This document shows positions 44,131 to 55,092 of a DNA stretch of 64,000 bases, in pieces. The DNA comes from Lantana camara (Eukaryota; Streptophyta; Magnoliopsida; Lamiales; Verbenaceae), in assembly GCA_037501455.1 (NCBI GenBank), contig CM074858.1, positions 12,264,501 to 12,328,500 on the forward strand. Reading direction: 5' to 3'. Positions within the stretch are counted from its first letter, which is position 1; each line of letters starts with the position of its first letter. The translations under genes were made by a program, and so were the position numbers. Below the pieces are notes generated by a model. The model did no database searches. It was not told the DNA's origin and saw only the letters and a list, made by a program, of their open reading frames with translations.

Positions 44131-46421
44131 ATGGATTCTGGCAGCTTGGTGACTTGTTCGATTTGGTGTAGTGTATTTTTTGAAGGCGAAGATCATGTCT
44201 TTCAACTTCGGGAGAGTGATACGCTTGAAAGAGTGTTTTCGGAGATTGAGACCCATTGGCCTGCGTTCGATTGTGATACATATGTGGTGCAGTACAAGGC
44301 TGCCCATATGGAAGATGAATAATGGAATACTTTGAAGAAAGATCAAGATGTTGAGAGTATGGTGGCAGTGTATGGTCTAGCAAAACAACACGTTGCAAAG
44401 TTTAGAGCAATTCAGCCCCCTTCAAGTTCATCTCAGAGAAGGTAGTCCCTGTATTTTAATTTGCTCTGTTATATGGCTGATTTGGGATTGCGATGCATAT
44501 GTGATGCGTTATTCGTTTGGCTTGTGTCTTATTTGAAAAGGGATGACCAGACAATGACCTCGACAAGTCAAGCCCTAGTCGTTCATAATTCCAACAACAA
44601 TGAATCCTGGAGTCGTTGCATCCGTCGCGTTGGACAGGCCTTTAGGGTTCATTTAAAAAATTATCACATTGCAGTGAATCAAAAGTTTAAATATATGAAG
44701 AATGATACTGATAAGATTATAGCTACTTGCCCGGATGAGGACTGCAACTGGAGGTTTTATGCCTCCTATTGTAGGAGAGACGACGAGTTTGCTATAAGAA
44801 AGTTAAATGTTGACCATGTTTGTGGTTTGGAAACTGTTACGAATAAAAGGTCACACCCCAATGCCGATTCAAATTGGGTTGCGTGTGTGATGAAGGCCCA
44901 TATCATGGCAAATCCTAAATACAAACCGAAAGATATAGTTTCTTATATCCGGAACGAGCACAATGTAGAAATTCCATACCATACTGCCTGGCTAGCCAAG
45001 GAGATAGCACTACATGAAATCCATGGTTCTGATGTTGGGTCTTATAACCGACTCCATTGGTATGTGGATGCTGTGAGACGTTCGAATCCCGACAACATTT
45101 GTGATTTGGAGACAAAACAACCGGATAATAGGTTTAACCGCTTGTTTATGGCTTTGAATGCTTGTTTGGTAGGATTTCTTAGAGGTGGTAGGGAAATAGT
45201 TTTCCTTGACAGCACTCATATCAAGAGCAAATTCAAAGGTCATTTGCTTTGTGCGACAGCGAAGGATGGGAACAATCAGTTGTTTACAATAGCATACGCT
45301 GTCGTTGACTCAGAGAATGATGAGAATTGGGAATGGTTTTGCCAAAAGTTGAGACATGCTCTTGAAATTCAGCCTGTGCTTTGTGATTTTAGACAGTACA
45401 CATTCTTCTCTGACAGGCACCTGGGACTTGTTACGCATGTGCCAAGGGTATTTCCAGGCTGCCAACATGCATTCTGCCTCAGACATTTGGTGGATAACTT
45501 CAGAACTCAGGTATTTGTTTACCGATTAGTGTGATGAGTTGATACGTATGCTCATTTTCTTGATAATAAAGTGGATGTTGGTTGTCATTATCGCAGGTCC
45601 TTAGGAAGCATTATCCCAAACTGAACAAAAAACATTGGACCAATGTGTTCAATGCAGCAGCATATGCTCCTACCAGGGCTGAGTACTCCCTGCACATCAA
45701 CAAAATCCTTAAAGCAATGCCATTGGCCGCAGATTTCTTAAATAACTCTGCTCCTGAAAAATGGGCTAATTCATTATTTACCGGTAATCGATTTGGTATC
45801 ATCAACAACAATATTGTAGAGTGTTGGAACAGTTGGGTGAAGGATGCGAGATCCCTCCCAATTGTTGCTTTGATTGACCGGATTAGGCAGCAGATAATGA
45901 CCATGATGTGCAATAGAAGGGAGCAAAGTCATGAATGACAAATGCACCTTTGTATGGATATAGAGGTGATGGTCAAGGCTGAATTTGAAGTAGGGAGGAG
46001 CTTGGATGTTGTGCGAGCCAACTCAATGACATTTGAGGTGAATGAAGGGGAATTCCGACACACAATAGACCTTGGCAAGCGGGAATGTTCTTGTAATTAC
46101 TGGCAGATCTTGAAGCTCCCCTACAAACATGCTTGTGCATGCATTAACACGAAAGGGTGGTCGGTATACGATTTTTGTGATGATGCTTATTCAGTTGAAA
46201 CGTATAAAAAAGCATATGAGAACATTATTTTCCCTATACCGAATGCTGATATGGTCTCAAATGTCGAGGTTCAGATCATGCCTCCCGATGTGAGGCCTCA
46301 GCCTGGTTGACCAAAGAGGAATAGGTTCCCATCGCAGGTCGTCAAAGCTGTTACTGTATGCTCTTCATGTAAAAGGCCTGGGCATAACAAGAGAACATGC
46401 AGGGGCCTTGTGTCAAATTGA
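44131..46421 (+). pseudogene. mudrA: MULE transposase (MURA type), nearly complete, three in-frame stops
   Basis: Three exons are supported: 44131-44441, 44541-45510 and 45597-46421. The introns 44442-44540 and 45511-45596 are GT...AG and keep frame (FRTQ|VLRKHY). Domains: an N-terminal PB1-like segment (VFFEGEDHVFQLRESDTLER); a MuDR DNA-binding region (VGQAFRVHLKNYHIAVNQKF then C-x4-C-W-R-F-Y-A-S); the DDE core with IVFLDSTHIKSKFKGHLLCA (first D), FFSDRHLGL (second D), C-x2-H in the PGCQHAFCLRHL block, and E in TRAEYSLHIN; a SWIM finger ECSCNYWQ...YKHACA; and a CCHC knuckle CSSCKRPGHNKRTC. Stops at 44320 (TAA), 45936 (TGA, family W) and 46308 (TGA) disrupt it. If a few point changes are ignored it is full length. 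The first D sits in LDST where many relatives have DGT. Confidence 0.88.
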
Positions 46422-46628
46422 CTGTATGTATGTTGTTGGGTATGTTGTTTAATTCTGGATCCTAATCAGGTTTATATGATTTGTTTTCGCACAGAAACTG
46501 AAGATTGGCCGAGATTTCAGTGGAGACTTGCCATTTTGGCTTGATGATGGACCTGGTGAATGACTTTTTTTTTTAACTTTTTTTCACTTGTCTTTGTATT
46601 TTTTGTTGTATGGTGAATGACTTTGTTG

Positions 46629-47048
46629 TAATAATGCGTAATTGGAAGGGTGATTTGTCCAGTGAAACTGTAGTAATGGGTAATTGGAAGGGTGATTTGT
46701 CCAGTGAAACTGTAGTAATGCGTAATTGGAAGGGTAATTTGTCCAGAGAAAATGTAGTAATGTGTAATTGGAAGGGTGATTTGTCCAGTGAAACTGTAGT
46801 AATGCGTAATTGGAAGGGTGATTTGTCCAGTGAAACTGTAGTAATGCGTAATTGGAAGGGTGATTTGTCCAGTGAAACTGTAATAATGCGTAATTGGAAG
46901 GGTGATTTGTCCAGTGAAACTGTAATAATGCGTAATTGGAAGGGTGATTTGTCCAGTGAAACTGTAGTAATGCGTAATTGGAAGGGTGATTTGTCCAGTG
47001 AAAATGTAGTAATGCGTCATTGGAAGGGTGATTTGTCCAGTGAAAATG
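46629..47048. repeat. Array of ten 42-bp direct repeats
   Basis: Unit: taataatgcgtaattggaag followed by ggtgatttgtccagtgaaactg, 42 bp, ten contiguous copies with few substitutions. Because 42 is a multiple of three, both strands stay open: plus reads a 14-residue unit RNWKGDLSSETVVM and minus reads YSFTGQITLPITHY. There is no signal peptide, promoter or family match, so coding is doubtful. It lies just after the transposase gene. Confidence 0.95.
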
Positions 47049-47050
47049 TA

Positions 47051-47290
47051 AATAAAACATTGCAACATTAACAAGATTGATTGAATGATGATCACATCAT
47101 TACAACAATATAGTTATGAACAAGATTCTGAATAAAACATTGCAACATTAACAAGATTGATTGAATGATGATCACATCATTACAACAATATACTTATGAA
47201 CAAGATTCTGAATAAAACATTGCAACATTAACAAGTTTGATTGAATCATGCTCACATCATTACAATAATATACTTATGAATAAGATTCTG
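47051..47290. repeat. Three tandem 80-bp repeats
   Basis: The unit starts aataaaacattgcaacatta at 47051, 47131 and 47211. The reverse complement of the same unit begins at 47291, so 47290/47291 is the axis of a large inverted repeat. Confidence 0.93.
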
Positions 47291-47611
47291 AATTGTAATG
47301 ATGTGACCATGATTCAATCAATCTTGTTAATGTTGCAATGTTTTATTCAGAATCTTGTTCATAACTTTATTGTTGTAATGATGTGATCATCATTCAATCA
47401 ATCTTGTTAATGTTGCAATGTTTTAACTACAGTTTCACTGGACAAATCACCCTTCCAATTACGCATTACTACAGTTTCACTGGACAAATCACCCTTCCAA
47501 TTACGCATTATTACAGTTTCACTGGACAAATCACCCTTCCAATTACGCATTACTACAGTTTCACTGGACAAATCACCCTTCCAATTACGCATTACTACAG
47601 TTTCACTGGAA
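47291..47611. repeat. Inverted arm: about 1.7 80-bp units and 4.4 42-bp units
   Basis: From the axis at 47290/47291 the sequence is the reverse complement of the left side. It has 80-bp units to about 47424, then 42-bp units to about 47611, with near-identical sequence. The arm is shorter than the left one (4.4 versus ten 42-bp units). A transcript through it would fold into a hairpin of about 320 bp. The stop codon of the minus-strand ULP1 gene is only about 30 bp beyond. Confidence 0.93.
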
Positions 47612-47641
47612 AAATAAATAACAATCTAATTGAAATTTCAA

Positions 47642-48358
47642 TTATATAGATGAACCAGATTGTTTTTCTAGAAAGGCATTGGCTAACTTAAAGCGGTATT
47701 CGGCGATGTTGCATGTCTCGGCATATGTCTTGAACTCGTCAGTCTCTCGAACAAGCATCTCACCATATAGACACATTAATACACCACAATCATTACTCCC
47801 CCTATCCTGAATTCTCATTCGTCCCCGCCCCAATTCCCTCTCTTTGGAACTCTTGACAACATTGTTCTTAATCCAAAACTTCCAGAGGAAATCTGAGTAT
47901 ACTTCGACATCGGTGGCAGCTTCTTCTGTATGCATTGAGTTGTAGTGACTGAAACGTTTGTGCTCGGTCTCATACACTAACATATGCCAGTGAGAATTTG
48001 TCAGTAAAGGGAAAATAATATAACGACATGAGAACATAACTGTTGAAGACACCTCGTTCAGGGTCATGACGTAGTCACTTTTCATCTGGTGCGTCATGAA
48101 CTCGTTGATTGCAGATGGGACAATGTAAGGGACAGTCTTCTTCTTTGTCTTTCATGTGCCCCTGTTCTTCAATTTCCCCACAAATTCAACAGACACATGA
48201 GGGTTAACAAAGTGTACATCGTGGAATTTCGGCACAAGGTAACCAGGACTTGTTAGCAGGTCGTAATAGGACAGAATAACATTGTCATTGGTCTCCTTCC
48301 CCAAAATTAGATCTCGTAGATCGTACACGAAGACAAAACTCATCTTACTTGTATACAC
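47642..48358 (-). pseudogene. ULP1-type (C48) cysteine protease catalytic exons
   Basis: Two segments: 48358-48152 (starting MYTSKMSFVFVYDLRDLILG) and 48097-47642. They form one frame interrupted only by a TGA near 48150 (GT-stop-KTKKK). The catalytic pattern is NSHWHMLVYE (histidine), SHYNSM where family members usually have an aspartate, and RIQDRGSNDCGVLMC (oxyanion glutamine and catalytic cysteine). C48 proteases cleave SUMO or similar tails. In MULEs their role is not established. The asparagine at the acid position and the stop suggest reduced or lost activity. Confidence 0.82.
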
Positions 48359-48567
48359 AACATCATGGCTGCAAAAGATTATAATGAAACAGTCAACAAC
48401 ATTCTGCCAACTAAACTCATTGAATTAAGTAAGAACACTTACTTTTGCGCCTCCGTGTAGCTCATAATCAAATTAAATGCCCTATTCCGTTGCTCCTCAG
48501 TGACAACCTCACATCCTGGGGCCTCCTTAGGCCTATTGTCCACTTAAGCTCCATCAAACACAATCAC

Positions 48568-48957
48568 CTAATACATAATTATCCAATGACAAATCAAACA
48601 CACGCGCATAGTTAAAAGACATTGTAATATTGAATCTTGTATGTAATATGTTCTCACATTTTCTTCCACACGCTCCCTCACATCGTTCTTCCTCTTCAAT
48701 CTAACCTCAGCTCGTCCGGAATCACAATCACCTTCCCCATCCTCAATCAAATCAACTTGAACTCCTACATCAACACATTCCGGTGCCTCTTCCACACAAA
48801 CCGTTTTAACTCCTTCATCGACACATTCAGGTGCCTCTTCCACACAATCGGTTTGAACTCCTTGATCGACACCTTGCGCTTTTTCTGCTACGCAAACAAC
48901 TTGATCCCCTTCGTCAACAAAAACTTCTTCCTCCGCTCTGGACAGACTTCTCTCCAT
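48568..48957 (-). CDS. Acidic repeat exon of the ULP1-type MULE gene
   Basis: The frame starting MERSLSRAEEEVFVDEGDQV contains a 17-residue repeat (VDEGVKTVCVEEAPECV-like) about three times, encoded by a 51-bp DNA repeat at about 48745-48900. A basic KRKNDVRERVEENVR segment follows. It probably links the N-terminal and protease parts of one gene; splice sites were not proven. The repeat number is likely to vary between element copies. Confidence 0.55.
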   Translation of the reverse strand: MERSLSRAEEEVFVDEGDQVVCVAEKAQGVDQGVQTDCVEEAPECVDEGVKTVCVEEAPECVDVGVQVDLIEDGEGDCDSGRAEVRLKRKNDVRERVEENVRTYYIQDSILQCLLTMRVCLICHWIIMY

Positions 48958-49061
48958 TTTGTTAGCCGCTCGTAAGGGAACAATCTGCGTGTTTTTAAAT
49001 CAACAGACTTTCTTACAAAACATTTGAATAAAATATGCATATTGGTTTAAATTACCAAAGA

Positions 49062-50056
49062 TTACGGACTTACATCTGAGAGGCAAATACTTTCCAGTTC
49101 CTTGTTCGCATTCTCTTTCGTACTAGGCATTGCACTCCCTTTCCATTTAAACAAACGAGGGAATGCTGCCAACCTTCTTGAGATGTCAAACTTCTGGATT
49201 CGTTCATGAAACCATGCCTGACATAAACAATAACTTAAGTAGGTGTATATATAGGTATAAACGACACAATCTACAAAACCATGCCGATGACTTACCAACA
49301 AACCCATAATACATCCATCAAGAAAATCATGTTTATCCACAACATGCTTCCTAATACCTTGAATAAAAAACATATGAGCCGCCGTGCCCCACGCGTACTG
49401 TCCAATCCTGGACAAATAATCTACATACCAAATAAACGCAGCAGGCACACGTACACTGCTACGTGGGAACAACAAACAATTAAAAACATATAAAATGTAC
49501 ATCCGTACAAATCATCAATGCCATCGTCATCAGTCCTTCCGACGAATTCATGCAGTTTACTCTCGATGTTAGTTCGGGAGACATTGTTTCCCATATTGCC
49601 AAAATGCTTGATCAAGGTATTGGATTTACTCTTGCCCACAACCACGACAGGATGACTGGAATGCCGCATACCAATAACAATGCTGAATTCCTCCTCACAA
49701 AATAAAACTTCTTGGCTACCAAATTTAAATGTATTTGTGCTGCAGTTGTAGTAATCGAGCAACAACCCAACTCTGTTAATGCTCCCCTTCTGAACAGGCG
49801 CTCTAAAAAAACAACCAAATGGCGATTTCTTAACTGCATCGAGTTGACCAGGAGACATTTGGTCATGAATTTTATAGATAACCTCACTGAATCTCTCCAA
49901 CACGCACTGATGAAAAATCGAATACACCCGCTTCTTCGAAAGCTTGCCCTCATCAGTCTCATGGATGTCTACCTCTGATCTTTTTCTCTTTCCCCTGCTT
50001 GTTTCGGTCGGGGACAGAACAATCATCAACGGCGTCGTCGACATTGAGCGAACCAT
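49062..50056 (-). CDS. N-terminal region of the ULP1-type MULE gene (DUF1985-like)
   Basis: It starts at 50056 with MVRSMSTTPLMIVLSPTETS, then a basic RGKRKRSEVD. A domain follows with MSPGQLDAVKKSPFGCFFRA, LLLDYYNCSTNTFKFGSQEV and EEFSIVIGMRHSS, the F-G...L...LD-x-Y/F...V/I-x-GM(L)R pattern of the DUF1985-type domain found ahead of ULP1 domains in plant transposons. Near 49500 the reading moves by one frame to FIWYVDYLSRIGQYAWGTAA and IQGIRKHVVDKHDFLDGCIM (49440-49270), either a splice or a one-base indel. Its continuation ends near 49062. Promoter and TIR lie to the right. Confidence 0.6.
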
Positions 50057-50644
50057 CTATCGAATAAAAATCGATTCAATGTTCCTTATTTAACAAACTC
50101 CTGAAACCCTTACTTGTTGAGTTAAAATCATCATTTACCAAATACAAACTGGAATATGGCGAAAAAAAATGGAATTTCTGACCATTTATGGAAGAAAACT
50201 AACCTCGACAGGTTGGGTGCGACGTACCTTCCTCTCAGACCTTACCATTTCAAGTAACGACCTCAAAAAGAGTGTTCGTCGTGGGGGCGTGGTTGGTAGC
50301 TCGTAGGGGTTTCGCCTCTAACGTGGGTGTGTGGGCCGTTCAGTCTCCAATAACTTCTTCTACACTTGTCGGTGGTGGTGTGCGGCGGTCTACAGCTGCG
50401 GGCGGTGGCGGGAGATGGTGAAGAATGACAAATTCGCGCCGATGGAGGAGGGATTTGGATGCTTGGTATGGATTGTGATTATTCAATTTTAGCAGGGATA
50501 CTTTGGTAATTTTAGGCGATTTAGGGGGTTTTGAAAAAATATGTTGTGTATTGGGGATGTAAAATAGTATGATTTCAAATTGGGGGGTTTAGGATAACAT
50601 TGTTGCCTTATCAGGGATTGTTCAATAATTTGCCGTAAAATAAT

Positions 50645-51805
50645 TTCATTACTACTTAAAATACATTGTTAGGACCAACTTTATATATAATTCCCACTTG
50701 TTCCTTATAATTACTTCCATTTTCATGTGGTGATCAGCATAGTGTATGTCCACATCAAGTACTAAACACAGTCAAGCCTTTGTCCTTGTTTTTCTCTTTT
50801 CTTATTCATATAAAGTGCCAATTAAATCTTTTTAACATTGAGGAGATCACAACAGGACATTCTCAGATTTGACAGTTCTCATCACAACGAAGACTACGAA
50901 AAAGAAGTGGGATTGAAAAGTGCCAAAAATGAAAGAATTTTAATTACAAAAAACCACCTACAGTTGGAGTCAAAAAGTTGGCAAATTTTCAAAAATAAAC
51001 CAATATTCAGACTGCCCATGAAGGTCATATGGACCCCCTTTCACTAGAAATCAGAGATTGTGGTAGTTAATTCTGTTTATTATGCTCTTGTGAACCCCAC
51101 TTTGATACCCAAATTAGATTTCCAATCAATATCAAGATTAAATATTAGTATATGGTTGCGATAGTGCAAGATTTGAGGCTGAAAATGCTCGTTTAATTTA
51201 CTAATTTTGGCTACGTCCCACATGGAGACAGAGACTCGTGGGCCGATTTTAATACTAGGATATATATAGTACGGCGTATGATGTTTTTGGGCAGTCCTAA
51301 GTAAAGTTTGATTAGTGATTTTAATAGTGTCGGCACTTGAACACCTCTTCTTTTGAGATTCTTGTCTCGAATCTTTAAAATATTTTAAACTAGTATGCAA
51401 TTAAAAATAGGGTAACGTGGGATAAATCCCGATTGTGCATCATATTTTTATTAACTCTCTAATTGGTTGTACGTACAATTTTCACATAATGTAGTACAAA
51501 AATATTATAATTCAATATTTATATCCTATTATATAGTATAAATTCATGAATTTTGGGAACCGGGGATGTCAATCACCATATTCTAACTCTCAAATTATGT
51601 TGTATGATTTTCACATAATGTAGTACTAAATCGTTCTAATGCAGTATTTATATCCTATTATATAGTATAAATTTATGGAGGAATTAAGTAAAAATATTCC
51701 AAACTGATGGGGATTTAATAAAAATTGCCCCTTAAAAAAGTGGCAATACATGTGAAATATTCAACTACATATGGTTTAGGTTGAGCTTGAGTTAGTTTTT
51801 ATAAG
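50645..51805. other. Intergenic DNA with an imperfect tandem repeat
   Basis: No gene. A segment near 51470-51550 (acaattttcacataatgtag ... atatcctattatatagtata) is repeated at about 51605-51675, a local duplication with a period near 125-130 bp. Frames at 50838-51047 and 51080-51400 have no domain. Confidence 0.55.
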
Positions 51806-51813
51806 GGTAAGCT

Positions 51814-52421
51814 CTAAGTCACATAGTTCGCTCAATTAACCACACGGCCCCGCAGTCAATCCGCGAATCCACGAATTGAGTGCTGATGCTTCGCTTTAGG
51901 CCGCATTAATAATATAAGTGCGCGAATTAATAAAACCATATCAATGCGTGCAGAAGGGAATTAGTTGAGCTACACGTCTTATCGAGTTTTGATTGTGTGG
52001 GATTCTTCTAATTCTTCTATTCAATATCAAACATCAGGTGGACCCACGAAACGCACAAATTAAAACCACAAAAATCTTTTATCTCAGCCGTAAAAAAACA
52101 TTCAAATCTTTTACTAAAATATTTTTTAGTTTATTTTAATAATTAACTTAAATATATAACTAAAGAAAACCCTCAAAATGTTAATTCAACTACAATTAAG
52201 ACCTATTCTTTGCGAAATTATTTATCTAAATATTTTTCTATTCAAAATACTTTAAAATATTGAATAGAAATAAATAAATATATTATTAATAAAATTATTT
52301 TTAATTAGTTTTAATTAAACGCATTAAGGCGCTCTCGCTCTCATAATTTTTTAATTTTTTTGCATTTGCGCACTCGCACTCGCACCCGCATTCGCACTCG
52401 CACCCGCTTTATGTGATCTAG
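51814..52421. mobile_element. 608-bp hAT-type non-autonomous element with 8-bp TSD
   Basis: It begins ctaagtcacatag and ends ctttatgtgatctag, short imperfect TIRs (CTARnTCACATA). The 8-bp TSD ggtaagct is exact at 51806-51813 and 52422-52429. Near its right end is a hexamer run of cgcact/cgcacc (about 52366-52408), a subterminal repeat that could bind transposase. No coding frame. Confidence 0.8.
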
Positions 52422-52621
52422 GGTAAGCTTATTAAATCACGATTGGATCTAATAATTCCGCTTGTGCGCAGATAAACTTCTTTTTTGTCTAGTTAATTTG
52501 TACGTAAATCTTTATTTTCTTTAAATTGGGTGCCAATGAGAATTTGACCATATGTCCTTTTTAACTTGGACTTTAATATCATATTGAATGATTACATGAT
52601 CTAAAAATTTAAATTGTCAGA

Positions 52622-53151
52622 TAGGGTTGTCATCAACGGGTTGGATTCGGATCGGATCGTGAGGTTTCGAAACCGAATTCGATAAGAAAATCCAATAACC
52701 AGATCCAAATTCAACTTTTATAGGATTTTCAAATTCATTTATTTTGAATCCATGTGTGACCGAGTTAGATACGATTCGATAAAAAATCCGTCTTGTTTAA
52801 TAATAAAATTTATTTATTTTTATAAAATATTGAATATAAACTTATTAATAAAAAATAAATATTTTTAGAGTAAACAATTCAAATTTTATATTGTTAAAGT
52901 GATAAATATGTGAAATTTTTTATTTTAATCATTTTACTTAATATTTTTTAATAGTAAATAATTTAGTTAATTAAATATTATATATGAAATCAAATTTGAA
53001 TTTTTAACGGATAGGATTCCTTAATTTCATATCTGGTCCATTTATTTCAGATAACGAATACTTATAATCGGATATGATCCAACGAACATTTTTATCAGAC
53101 GAATGTGTTAAAATTCAAATCGAATTAAAATCTGACATATTGACAACCCTA
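52622..53151. mobile_element. 530-bp hAT-like non-autonomous element
   Basis: It begins tagggttgtca and ends tgacaacccta. The flanking 8-bp repeats ttgtcaga (52614-52621) and ttgtcaaa (53152-53159) differ at one base. The body contains words such as 'ggattcggatcggatcg' and its inverted relatives ('ccgaattcgat') typical of 'GGGTTGTCA' hAT elements. It is AT-rich and non-coding. Confidence 0.7.
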
Positions 53152-53376
53152 TTGTCAAATAGGATTATCATTAAATATTTAACGTGCAGAGCGACTTCTT
53201 TTTAGTCTGGTTTTGCTCGTGAATTTTTTCTTTTTGATTGAGTGGTGAGGATGAGACTATAAAATCTCTTTCGTCTGAGCTCTAATACCTTAAAATTTTT
53301 AAATCAAGTGGTCAATGAAGTTAGTCTATTGTAGTTGTTTTTAGGATAAATTACACTTCAACTCTATAAATCACCT

Positions 53377-54124
53377 TGTTGACACGATTTATTTCATTAA
53401 AAATATTTATATTTTAGTAGAATAAAATCTAAGATATAATCTTCCAAATTCAATATTATAATTTGATATTATTTTATTAATTAGATATTTTTAAGGAATA
53501 ATCTCATCAATTATTTAGTTGTAATTAAATTCAAGTTTTATTTCGATATTATCTCTTTAAAAATAGATATATTAAAGAGATAAATATTCATATGATTTTA
53601 TTTGATATTATCTCCTCAAAAAATATAAGAGATAATTATTAAATAAGTTTGAGTTGAATCTCACACCTATATAAAGGGGTCATGGGGTGGTTTATTCAAC
53701 ACACAACAAATCAAGACGAAGACATGCATCAAAGAGTCAAGATGTAGACATCAACACACAACACAAATACAAGAAGGCTAAGGAGAAGAAGACGGCCAAA
53801 GTTCTCTCTACAAATTCAAGATGGAGTTCTCAGGCATTCAAAGGCGTTCTTCCCCGAAGTTATCAAATCAAGGCGTTTGATTCGTAAATAAGTTAAAAGA
53901 CCTATGAATTAACGTTATTCAAGTCCAATTCGAAGTTGAAGAAGATCAAAGCATTAAATCCATCAAGGAGCGTTTGAAGTTTTCAACAACTTTAAAATTC
54001 GAAGTAAGAATCAGAGGATCAAGCTGAAGATCGAAGACCCACTTTGATATTTAAATTCACAAATATTTGTACTATTTATTCGGTGTTTACCAAATTCAAT
54101 AAATGTGAATTTTTAGTGCAAACA
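53377..54124 (+). repeat. 5' LTR of the non-coding retroelement
   Basis: It runs TGTTGACACG...TGCAAACA, with a TATA box (cacctatataaaggggtcat) at about 53664-53683. The frame at 53687-53887 lies in the presumed transcribed leader and is not a gene. Confidence 0.88.
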
Positions 54125-54361
54125 GATTGGCACGCCCAGTGAGACAAATCTTACCTCTCATCTCTTACTTTCACAAATCGAGTTCGAAGTTCAATTGAAG
54201 ATCAAACGACACCGCTTAAGCTCTCCAAAATCAAAATGTCAAGTTACGGAAAGGAGCTACACCATGCAACCTAAGCATGTTGGGGGCAAAACGATGTTTT
54301 TTTTTTATGTCATCAATCAAATTCCAGCAGAAATTTCAAGGGGCAATTTAACTTTATATAA

Positions 54362-54910
54362 AATTTAAAAGAAGACTCCTCAACACGAGTATAAAATGTT
54401 TAGAAATCCAAATTATCTACAAATTCAAATCAAGGCATCTTGATACCAGTATAAACTGCCTATAAATTCAAATGAGAACTCCTTGATACGAGTATAAACT
54501 TACGGGCATAAACTGTCTACAAATTCAAATCAAAACTCCTTGATACGAGTATAAACTATCAACAGATCCAAATTCAAAGTTACTCCTCGATAAAAGTATA
54601 AACTGTCAAAAATACTCCTTAACACGAGTATAAACTGTTTAAAATAAAATTCAAATGATACTCCTTAGACATGAGTATAAATTGTTTAAAATCAAATCAA
54701 GTGCAGTACTCCTTGACAAACTGTTTAAAATCAAATCAAGTGCAGTACTCCTTGACACGAGTATAAAATGTTTAAAATCAAATTCAAGTGTTTACTCTCT
54801 AACACGAGTATAAACTGTTTAAAATTAAATTCAAGTGTTTACTCTTTACACGAGTATAAACTGTTTAAAATCAAGTTCAAGTGTTTACTCCCTGGCACGA
54901 GTTTAAAATG
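54362..54910 (+). repeat. Internal degenerate tandem array
   Basis: About eleven copies of a unit built on 'actccttgacacgagtataa' plus 'actgtttaaaatcaaattca' with variable spacing (about 40-57 bp). The unit occurs nowhere else in the window. It fills more than half of the element interior and could be a packaging or RNA-structure region, or simply expansion by slippage. Confidence 0.85.
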
Positions 54911-55092
54911 TCAACAAGTTTGAAAAAATTTGAACTACGCCATGACTTGATTCTCTTGAGGGGGTACATAGGCAACTTGAATTAAATTTCAAGCTCAGTC
55001 ACATCTTCCAAAAAATCAAATTGACTACTTCAAGTCTCGTCTTCGCATGAATACTTGGTATGTTTTTCGCCAAGCCTTGAAGTGGGGGCATC

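Larger units (their letters stand above)
43771..50635. mobile_element. 6865-bp Mutator-like element with transposase and ULP1-type protease genes
   Basis: TIRs of about 145 bp (43771-43915 and about 50490-50635) share 'gttatcctaa(g/a)cccccnaatttga' and 'acatattttttnnaaaaccccc' tracts. The exact 9-bp TSD taaaataat lies at 43762-43770 and 50636-50644. Inside are a spliced MURA-type transposase gene on plus (44131-46421), a central inverted satellite (46629-47611) and a multi-exon ULP1-type cysteine protease gene on minus (50056-47642), convergent with the transposase. MULEs with a ULP1 passenger are known (Kaonashi/CUMULE types). The exact TSD and clear TIRs argue for a not very old insertion, although in-frame stops are present. 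Confidence 0.93.

Noticed and set aside
46629..47611. CRISPR-like or protein-coding repeat array
   Set aside because: The units are contiguous with no unique spacers, it lies in a plant transposon, and open frames follow from a unit length divisible by three.
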